Source: Legionella gratiana
GTDB taxonomy: Bacteria; Pseudomonadota; Gammaproteobacteria; Legionellales; Legionellaceae
Reading direction: 5' to 3'
DNA length: 64,000 nt
Assembly (NCBI RefSeq): GCF_001467695.1
Contig: NZ_LNYE01000022.1
Location: 1-64,000, forward strand
Below the pieces are notes generated by a model. The model had not been told where the DNA came from, ran no database searches, and was given only the letters and a program-made list of their open reading frames with translations. A program made the translations under genes and the position numbers. Of the stretch, positions 1 to 6,429 are shown piece after piece (position 1 is the stretch's first letter; the number at the start of each line of letters is the position of its first letter).

Positions 1-267
1 TCAAACGACTACTGAAGAAGACTGGATGTATGATACACCCAAACTCGATGATGTAGTAACGACGGTATCTGTGAGCCTTGATGGGGAACTTGTGTATTTA
101 TGTGTCAAGAAGGATGGCGAGAAGCTATGACTGGAACGATTGCGCTTTACAATAAAGCAGGGGAACGCTTGCATACGATTTATTTGGGTGCTGCACCCGA
201 GTATGGTAAAGCCTCCTTTTTAGAGAGGCTTGAGCGAGAGGTTTATCACATTAATTTGTTGGATTAG
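1..267 (+). pseudogene. ISKra4-family transposase C-terminal remnant, frameshifted
   Basis: The visible part reads QTTTEEDWMYDTPKLDDVV and on to VSLDGELVYLCVKKDG in one frame. It then hits a stop near 127 and continues in another frame as MTGTIALYNKAGERLHTIYLG and on to KASFLERLEREV, stopping at 265-267. The two halves match, from memory, the conserved core of ISKra4-family transposases, where KDG is normally followed by W-REAM. A 4-base loss (TGGC-like, at about 116-120) explains the frame change. The 5' part lies outside the window. It is a dead insertion-sequence remnant, consistent with the mobile character of the next 6 kb. The family call is fairly sure; the exact IS name is not determined. 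Confidence 0.75.
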
Positions 268-381
268 CAGAAATCGGCTAAATTTATAAGGGGATAGTAC
301 ATCAATCGGAGGTCACACCCAGTAATTCAGGCTGTACTTTTAACTCACTAAGTTTCAGCTTATCTATTAATGGTTGTATAT

Positions 382-921
382 TCATTCTTTACTGCCGCGA
401 ATTAAATTCAGAATAAAGTTAACCCGATCTTTGATGGGGCCGAATGGGACGTCAACCAGTTGGTATCCCAGTTTGGTATAAATCTGTCTCAAGTCATCTT
501 CAAATAATTGCGCTTCTTCAAAGCTTAGCTTTCGTTCAGCATCATTAACATAGATGTCTTGCCAAGCTGGCAGGAAAAATACTGTAGTGTTGTATTGATA
601 AATCTGACTCGCTTGAAGTTCTGCGCCACTATTCAAACCAAAGTTTTTACTATAAGCAATGATGTCTGGAATACCTCTATCAAAAAATACGATGTCATAT
701 TTGGAAGCATTTTCATAATCCATGAGCATACAAGAAAGCATCAGCTCCTTAAATAAAAAAGGATTTCTATCATAAACACCCTCTCCATCAATGAGTCGTT
801 GTTGAGCCAATATCTTCCTGGCAGGTTCTTCTATCACTGAAAAGCCCTTTTTAGATAACGCTGTCAATATAGAAGACTTACCACTACCTGGTGAGCCAGT
901 TAATATATAAAATCGATTCAT
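382..921 (-). CDS. AAA family ATPase / nucleoside-kinase-like P-loop protein (AAA_28 type)
   Basis: This 179-residue protein begins MNRFYILTGSPGSGKSS. The Walker A loop GSPGSGKS (residues 9-16) follows the first beta strand, and an FFDRGIPD segment near residue 80 fits the second acidic motif of this family. Small P-loop proteins of this type are predicted ATPases or kinases acting on small molecules; the substrate is unknown. Length is normal for the family, so it looks intact. It is the first gene next to the transposase remnant and is on the strand opposite to it. A general P-loop function is well supported; anything more specific is not. Confidence 0.8.
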   Translation of the reverse strand: MNRFYILTGSPGSGKSSILTALSKKGFSVIEEPARKILAQQRLIDGEGVYDRNPFLFKELMLSCMLMDYENASKYDIVFFDRGIPDIIAYSKNFGLNSGAELQASQIYQYNTTVFFLPAWQDIYVNDAERKLSFEEAQLFEDDLRQIYTKLGYQLVDVPFGPIKDRVNFILNLIRGSKE

Positions 922-957
922 TAAATGGTTCTCAAAATATTTCGTGGTTAAAAAACA

Positions 958-1380
958 TCATCGTAAATCTTTGCGTAAAAAATAAAAAATTGAATTTTTA
1001 TCAAAGCCTTTTCTTTCAAACTCAACGTAATATCCCAGTTTTTTATAGAAATCGAGTGCTTCCCAGTCAAATGTATTCACTGCTATAAAATTACATTCGC
1101 TTTCTTGAGCAAGCATTTCTGCTTTTTGCATCAATTGAGTGCCATAACCCATACCACGTAGGCTTTCTTTTACCCAAAGTTGCCCAACGAAAAGGCCCCC
1201 ATACATATTATCTCCACCACACCCTCCAATTATAGTTCTATCCTTATCACGGATAAAAAAAGCAAAGAAATCCAGTGCTTTCATTCCCTTTTTTTGTTTG
1301 GCTATAGCTGTAATAGCATCGTTTAATAATTGGATATCTTTTGGTTTTGGGTTTGATTCATAGCTTATTTCATAATTCAT
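958..1380 (-). CDS. GNAT family N-acetyltransferase
   Basis: A 140-residue single-domain acetyltransferase. The acetyl-CoA-binding segment QLWVKESLRGMGYGTQLM contains the Q/R-x-x-G-x-G/A-type loop (RGMGYG), followed by a beta strand and the C-terminal FYKKLGYYVEFE element typical of GNATs. I place the start at 1380 (MNYEISY), because a GAGGGAAA ribosome-binding site sits just upstream. An upstream in-frame ATG at 1413 would add 11 residues that look non-native. The substrate cannot be read from sequence. It lies 34 bases downstream of the next gene, probably in the same minus-strand transcript. Confidence 0.85.
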   Translation of the reverse strand: MNYEISYESNPKPKDIQLLNDAITAIAKQKKGMKALDFFAFFIRDKDRTIIGGCGGDNMYGGLFVGQLWVKESLRGMGYGTQLMQKAEMLAQESECNFIAVNTFDWEALDFYKKLGYYVEFERKGFDKNSIFYFLRKDLR

Positions 1381-1414
1381 GTCTATTTCCCTCGTTTGTT
1401 GCAGAAATATCAAT

Positions 1415-1909
1415 CTATTTTGTGAAGTTTATATGACCGGGGCTATTTTTTCTTTCTTCAATCAGATTGATATAATTTGTTATCAAATCAGTAACTTCAC
1501 CAATAGAAAAATTGGGGCAATATCGAGGATACTTTCTATTCAAACCACCTGAGTGCTTTTCTAATAGTTGCAGGTCATATTGGAACATATCCACTATATC
1601 AAATTTGTTTTTATCCCATCTATCATCTGGATGAACGCCAATACCACCGTCAAAAAGTAACCCATTTGGTAACCTAATTAATACATGCCAACACTCATCA
1701 GAATTTTTTACCATGATAAAGGCAATGTTTACTCTTTCAGTAAACTTTTGATTCCAAATAGTATAAAAAGCATTAGCAAAAGGGCCACATGGACCGGAGT
1801 TTATTGCCGGTTCTCCAAAATTTTCACCAGCAATTTTGACAAAGCCGTATAGGTTATTGATTTTTTTTGATAGTTCATTTAACAAAATCAAAGTGTTATG
1901 TTCCTTCAT
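1415..1909 (-). CDS. Hypothetical protein with possible Cys-His-Asp active site
   Basis: A 164-residue protein I do not recognise. Visible features are NSGPCGPFANAFY (Cys41 followed by a helix) and, after about 30 residues, ECWHVLIRLPNGLLFDGG, which places His75 and Asp87 on consecutive predicted beta strands. This Cys-helix, then His and Asp on strands, is the layout of papain-fold enzymes such as transglutaminase-like, arylamine acetyltransferase or NlpC-like proteins. The triad is an inference from spacing only. The protein has no signal peptide or membrane segment. It is preceded (on its strand) by the truncated GNAT gene at 17 bases, suggesting co-transcription. Confidence 0.6.
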   Translation of the reverse strand: MKEHNTLILLNELSKKINNLYGFVKIAGENFGEPAINSGPCGPFANAFYTIWNQKFTERVNIAFIMVKNSDECWHVLIRLPNGLLFDGGIGVHPDDRWDKNKFDIVDMFQYDLQLLEKHSGGLNRKYPRYCPNFSIGEVTDLITNYINLIEERKNSPGHINFTK

Positions 1910-1926
1910 ATTTAAGCCCTCTTAAT

Positions 1927-2346
1927 CTATGCATGAGACAACAGAGGAAACATCAACTGATTTTCATCAAATAAAGCAGTTTTGCCTGTCTCAACAAAAA
2001 GCATTTCATCTTTTTCTTTTTCATCGATAGGAATTATCTCATAGGATGAACAATCCTTAGGGACAAAACCAAGTCGCACAGTATCTATGGTTTCATCGCT
2101 TAAAGCATGGATAATATCATCTAAATTTTGCTCTTTTTTGATGCTAAAATCCATAATATTTACTGAAACATTGGCAATGGCATGCTCCCCATCAAACAAG
2201 GTATAGGGGATGTATTTATCTCGCCAATAGCTGGATTGGTACCATTCTCCAAACGATAGATCAAAGGTTTTAACTGCAAGGTGATTAAACGCGGCGCGCT
2301 TTTGCTCATCTTGTTGATAACCCTTAAAAAAAGTAAGTTCTTTCAT
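1927..2346 (-). pseudogene. GNAT acetyltransferase with in-frame internal deletion
   Basis: The first ~70 residues (KTFDLSFGEWYQSSYW, then YTLFDGEHAIANVSVNIM) match the N-terminus of a roughly 270-residue GNAT family. The last ~65 residues (DTVRLGFVPKD, then KDEMLFVETGKTALFDENQLMFPLL) match its C-terminus. The middle, including the acetyl-CoA-binding R-x-x-G-x-G loop, is missing, so the 139-residue product should not be an active acetyltransferase. The reading frame stays open across the junction near residue 70. It overlaps the AadA-like gene by 4 bases (ATGA), as in an operon. The comparison to the full-length family is from memory. Confidence 0.6.
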
Positions 2347-3176
2347 TCGCTCACCTTGTAGGCTATTTTGTTTGGATTTATGGATAATTTGATTGTGCTA
2401 ATTTCCTGTAGCATCCAATCTGCACAAGGTTTTAACGATGCTTTGATATCTTCCCAATATTCATTTTCATCGCCGATGCAGATGGATTTAGCTCTGTACA
2501 TTACACCTTGGTGAATTTGGGGCAAACGTTCTATTACCCAATCCGCAGCATCTGGTTTGGAGCAAATTGTATTAGTTTCTAAAGTACACCAAATTCGTGC
2601 CAGGGTGAGTAGCACATTTCGAGTATCATCCTTGATATCGGCTGCAAGTCTATCGAGATCTTGAAGCATCGCTTTAATAAAATCAGCGTAGGGAACTGGC
2701 GCTAAAATTTTTTCTGGCTGCTCCCCAAACAAGGTCTGGCTCTTCAATAAAACCTGAGTGATAATCAAGGCAAGATCAGGCATTTCAAGATTCGGGGGTT
2801 CAATCTCGCCCATTTCAAAAGAAGCTCTTAGCCATTCTCCATATTGAAAATCAAAACGAGGGGGATAATGCCAGGGGTTAACTGCTCCTTTTTCAACAAC
2901 CGTCATTTCTATAGGCCGTTTTGCGCTTTTCATGTAAAGGCCTGATATGTGAAGCAGGTGTTTCGTCAATTCATTCTTTTCACTCAAGGTTGTGGCATGA
3001 TGGGTTACAACGAATAAGTCAATATCACTGTATTTTTGTAAACCACCCACAAGGGCTGAACCATAGAGATAAACGCCCAAAAGATTGTCACCTAAAACTT
3101 TAGTGACTAAATTAATACATTCATTGATTTGTTGCGCATCAGGATTGGGTTCTATTTTTTCTTTAGGATAATTCAT
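2343..3176 (-). CDS. AadA-like aminoglycoside nucleotidyltransferase
   Basis: A 277-residue protein. The nucleotidyltransferase signature YGSALVGGLQKYSDIDLFVV (G-S, then S-D-x-D) is near residue 40, with the Asp pair expected to bind metal. Downstream come KRPIEMTVV, the WLRASFEMG segment and the C-terminal helical domain with TLARIWCTLET, all features of ANT(3'')/ANT(9) enzymes that adenylylate streptomycin or spectinomycin. Length (about 260 residues in AadA) fits. Whether it confers resistance or has another substrate cannot be told. It overlaps its neighbours on both sides by 4 bases, so it belongs to one tight operon. Confidence 0.8.
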   Translation of the reverse strand: MNYPKEKIEPNPDAQQINECINLVTKVLGDNLLGVYLYGSALVGGLQKYSDIDLFVVTHHATTLSEKNELTKHLLHISGLYMKSAKRPIEMTVVEKGAVNPWHYPPRFDFQYGEWLRASFEMGEIEPPNLEMPDLALIITQVLLKSQTLFGEQPEKILAPVPYADFIKAMLQDLDRLAADIKDDTRNVLLTLARIWCTLETNTICSKPDAADWVIERLPQIHQGVMYRAKSICIGDENEYWEDIKASLKPCADWMLQEISTIKLSINPNKIAYKVSE

Positions 3177-3856
3177 GGCAATAATCCAATTAAACGCATA
3201 GGTGCCTCGGTTGCTTGTTTGATTTTCAGTGGGAAGGCCATGACAAAACTACCTATAGAGGGTAATTGTTCACTATTTGCAATGTTTTCTATAATGTATC
3301 TTCCTGAGCTTAACAAGATGCGATGCACAGGATAACCAACATCTGGCCTGTCAGGTGACAATGTATCTATGCCTAATCCCACAATGCCCCGTGACACCAG
3401 CAAGGTGGCTGTTTCTGCCGAGACAGAGGGAAAATTAAGATTGTTACGATATTGAATCGGATTGTTCCAGAAGCGTGACCAGCCTGTTTTGATGATGACA
3501 AATGAATCAGGTTGAATAAGGCCATGCTTTTTTTCAAAATCAGCGATATCTTGAGGTGCCACACTGTAAAGATCATGTGCCTTTTGAGATACATCAATCA
3601 CCACACAAGGAGCGGCTAATTGATCTATAGGAATTTGGTCTATAGATAGTCCATCAGGACAACAATGCGCGGGGGCATCCATATGTGTTCCCATTCCTGC
3701 TGGCATGGTGAGATGTTGCACGCGAAATGAGGTTTCGCTAGTACAATCTGCATAATCCAATACTATTGATGATGAAAAACCACAGTTTGCCTCCCAAGAA
3801 GGGCTGGTTTCATCTAAAGTATGGGTTAATTCGATGAGCTGATAGGGAAATTTCAT
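3173..3856 (-). CDS. Cyclase family protein (kynurenine formamidase-like)
   Basis: A 227-residue metal-dependent hydrolase-like protein. The metal-binding motif H-x-D-x-x-x-H appears as GTHMDAPAHC (His58, Asp60, His64), the hallmark of the cyclase / kynurenine formamidase family. VIIKTGWSRFW and the GLGIDTLSPDRPD segment, which carries the conserved acidic residues, follow. The usual role in the family is hydrolysis of an arylformamide or cyclic amide. No tryptophan-degradation gene lies nearby, so kynurenine is not supported as the substrate. The 3' end overlaps the start of the AadA-like gene by 4 bases. Confidence 0.8.
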   Translation of the reverse strand: MKFPYQLIELTHTLDETSPSWEANCGFSSSIVLDYADCTSETSFRVQHLTMPAGMGTHMDAPAHCCPDGLSIDQIPIDQLAAPCVVIDVSQKAHDLYSVAPQDIADFEKKHGLIQPDSFVIIKTGWSRFWNNPIQYRNNLNFPSVSAETATLLVSRGIVGLGIDTLSPDRPDVGYPVHRILLSSGRYIIENIANSEQLPSIGSFVMAFPLKIKQATEAPMRLIGLLP

Positions 3857-3860
3857 TTTA

Positions 3861-4856
3861 TTATTTCACTTTTTTGGTAAACCATAATATCAAATCATCA
3901 TCCAAAGAAACCATTTTTCCTGGAGCAACTGGCTTATAGTCATAAGTGACTCCTTGCCCATCAGGAATATAGCCGCGTTTGATGTAGAGTCGTTGCGCTT
4001 GTCCGTAGCCCCCATCTTGTCCACCATATAAGCCAACGCCAAGACCTACATGAGAGTGTTGACTTGCTGCTTTTTCTTCAGCGACTGTTAGTAAAGTACT
4101 TCCTATTCCAAATTTGCGAAAAGAGGGTAATACATTTAAGTCCATAATTTCGGGGATTTGTTTCTGAGCAAAGGGTTCATAGAGTGATGTCCATTTTAGC
4201 GTAACATAGCCGGCAATTTGGTCTTGAAAATAAGCCAACCATACGACTCGCTCAGCCAGTTGTTGTTCTTGGTAATACTTTTCAAATAATGATGCAGGTT
4301 TTTGCCAATTTGCTTTTTGAAAGGCATCGACCAGAAAGGGGATATCAGATAAAGCCAGTGCTTTGATAGCAATTGGCTGTTGGTTTATTGCTAAAGGTTT
4401 AAGCTGTTTCATCATATATGCCATATTCCACTCATATCCGGCGGGTTTTAAATCAAAAAGAGATTTAAAACCAACCGACTGATAGAACCGATACGTTTTA
4501 AGATAATTCTCTTCTGATTCAGAAGGGCTTAGAGTTTCAACGGTTATAGTTTTAGCACCTTGCGTTACAGCAAAATGACAAGCTGCATCTATTAATTGCT
4601 TCCCAACACCTTGACGGTGAAAATCAGGTCTTACAGCCATCCAATAAATATTGGCATTATTCGGATAAGGAAAATCAATTGAAATGAGAGCAATATGGTT
4701 ATCATTCCTTTTCGCGGCGAAATTTACACGTTTTGTAACACCTATGGCGTAATGTTCATTTGCTTCGGGTAATCCGAAGTACTCAGGTAACTCCGTAGTA
4801 ATTGTTTGACACAAGGCTTTAGCTAGCTCACCTGTTATTTTTTCAATTTGAATCAT
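3861..4856 (-). CDS. Tandem GNAT acetyltransferase (two domains)
   Basis: A 331-residue protein made of two GNAT domains. The first (about residues 1-155) contains VRPDFHRQGVGKQLIDAA and ends with FYQSVGFKSLF. The second (about 165-331) contains NVLPSFRKFGIGSTLLTVAEE and LYIKRGYIPDG. Both have the R/Q-x-x-G-x-G loop, so both could bind acetyl-CoA. The substrate is unknown. The C-terminus SLDDDLILWFTKK recurs in a degraded copy at 17808-17906. It starts 4 bases inside the broken kinase-like gene and ends 4 bases before the cyclase gene, so it is an operon member. Confidence 0.85.
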   Translation of the reverse strand: MIQIEKITGELAKALCQTITTELPEYFGLPEANEHYAIGVTKRVNFAAKRNDNHIALISIDFPYPNNANIYWMAVRPDFHRQGVGKQLIDAACHFAVTQGAKTITVETLSPSESEENYLKTYRFYQSVGFKSLFDLKPAGYEWNMAYMMKQLKPLAINQQPIAIKALALSDIPFLVDAFQKANWQKPASLFEKYYQEQQLAERVVWLAYFQDQIAGYVTLKWTSLYEPFAQKQIPEIMDLNVLPSFRKFGIGSTLLTVAEEKAASQHSHVGLGVGLYGGQDGGYGQAQRLYIKRGYIPDGQGVTYDYKPVAPGKMVSLDDDLILWFTKKVK

Positions 4857-5575
4857 AATATTTCCCTCTGTCGCAGTACTTCGAGCATCTCCTTCATATG
4901 ATTTGATGGATAGGGTATTGACTTATCTTTCTGGATTTCTTTATAAAATTCATGCATTTTTCCCGCAATAGGAGCATTTATAGATAGTATTTCATTTATT
5001 TTATCAGGCAACTTAATTGAAAATTTATTTGTTAAGTAATCACTTAATGTTTTATCCCAATGTTCTTTTCCTGCATAGGCAGTTAGGACACCATGCAGCA
5101 CATTGACTGAATAACTACATCGATCATAATATTCATGATCTTTTACAAAATTATGTTCGGTTATTGATAAATCAAATTTCTTTGACAATGCCAAACCAAA
5201 ATCACTGAGGTAAATGTCATCCTCATCAGCTAAAATGTTATGAAAATGAGCATCCATATGAAGAAAACCTTTTTTTTGCATAAATTCTAAAGCCGTTCCA
5301 AATGATTTATTCAATTTTTCCAGATGGTTAATTGAATCCAATTCAGCGATACTTGATGACAAAACTTCTTTTAAATGTTGGTGTAAATTTCTCGGAAAAT
5401 GCTCAAGAAATAATAGCACACTGGTGTTGGCGTTATTCAGACTATGTATACGCTCTTGGATGTTTTAGTTGTTTTCCCAATAATTTAAATATTTTTGTAA
5501 TTGTTGATTGCTCATACACGCTAATGTGTTAGAGACAATAGTATATTTCTCAATTCGTTTTGATTCAGTATTCAT
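4853..5575 (-). pseudogene. Protein-kinase-like phosphotransferase, broken by deletion and stop codon
   Basis: An open segment from 5419 down (188 codons, GTG start) contains GFLHMDAHFHNIL, a kinase catalytic loop of H-x-D-x4-N type, and LSDFGLALS, a DFG metal-binding motif. The same frame continues upstream to an ATG at 5575 (MNTESKRIEKYTIV) but is interrupted by a TAA at 5465-5467, codon 37. The stop-flanking residues YLNYWENN and NIQERIHSLNNANT run straight into the open part, so the stop is probably a point mutation. The N-lobe with the ATP-binding lysine is absent, implying a further in-frame deletion. It is probably a dead gene, although a C-terminal fragment might be translated from the GTG. 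Confidence 0.65.
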
Positions 5576-5654
5576 TCTGGTGCATTTCTGGTTTATACCC
5601 TTAGAACTAAATCTTCATTAGGTGATTGTAATATAATGCTTTGAATAAATTGTA

Positions 5655-5975
5655 TCATATAGTGCGATTGAAGTAGGTGCTGAATATTTGCAATGGTGTT
5701 TTAGTCTGTTTTTTACAACTTATTGGTAGAGGAATTCGAATTTTGTATAGTTCTCCACCATTTACTATCATAAAAGCTTGTCCTTTAGGTAAAGAAATAA
5801 CATCATCCACTCCAATCATCGGCACAGAAGAAGTTTGAACCCGATCTTCATTAGTCGTATTAAAATAAACACCATCATCCCCATGAGGGCTATCATTGAC
5901 CATAGAAACTTGCGTATGCCCAACAACGCCAACTTGAGCGTAGCACTTTAACCAGTAAATTGGCTGTTTCTTCAT
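5655..5975 (-). pseudogene. C-terminal fragment of conjugative coupling protein TraD
   Basis: A 106-codon frame with VNDSPHGDDGVYFNTTNEDR, then VPMIGVDDVISLPKGQAF and GGELYKIRIPLP. This pattern (D-GVxF, a DR turn, VPxI, LPKGQAF, LYKIRIPLP) is what I recall from the very C-terminus of TraD-type coupling ATPases of integrative conjugative elements. The FtsK-like ATPase domain is missing, so it is a remnant. No other transfer genes are visible. It supports a lost conjugative element at this site. A rival reading as an intact small gene is less likely, because the motifs belong to a much longer protein. Confidence 0.6.
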
Positions 5976-6161
5976 TTTTAACAGGCAGCATAATTAGGGT
6001 ATTAAAATATCGCGCTAAAGTGGATGAATTATTTTTTAAACACCAAGCTTAACCAAGCAACGGGTCAAAATAAATGGTAAAAATAGTTCGAGTCAAGACT
6101 ATTTTTTTATTTTTTATTTGTATAAGATAGCTAGGTCTAAATTCTTTTTAATATCCTTTTC

Positions 6162-6292
6162 TGTGGATATCTATTTTTACCAAATAATTAATGATTAATC
6201 AGCAACATATAAGACATCCTTGATGTGTCTGATTTATATCGCTTTTAAATCTCCTCAACTTCATTTAAGTTATTCACATTTTCTGTGGATAA
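6162..6292. promoter_or_regulatory. Cluster of DnaA-box-like sites
   Basis: The gene-free stretch 5976-6429 contains TTATTCACA at 6270-6278 and TGTGGATAA (the complement of TTATCCACA) at 6284-6292. They face each other across 5 bases, and both fit the DnaA-box consensus TTATNCACA. A further 8/9 match, TGTGGATAT, is at 6162-6170. The surroundings are very A+T-rich. The sites may be a DnaA-titrating or regulatory cluster or the relic of an element's origin. No replication gene is nearby. The rest of the 454-base stretch shows no gene. Confidence 0.4.
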
Positions 6293-6429
6293 GTCTGTTT
6301 ATAGGCAGTCAAACATCTTGTGGAATTAGAGATTAATCCGATGATTCATCATTTACCAATGTGTTGTTTATATCAATGTATAAGGAAAATTAAAAGGTAC
6401 TACACTTAAAAAAACGGTTGAGAACATAA

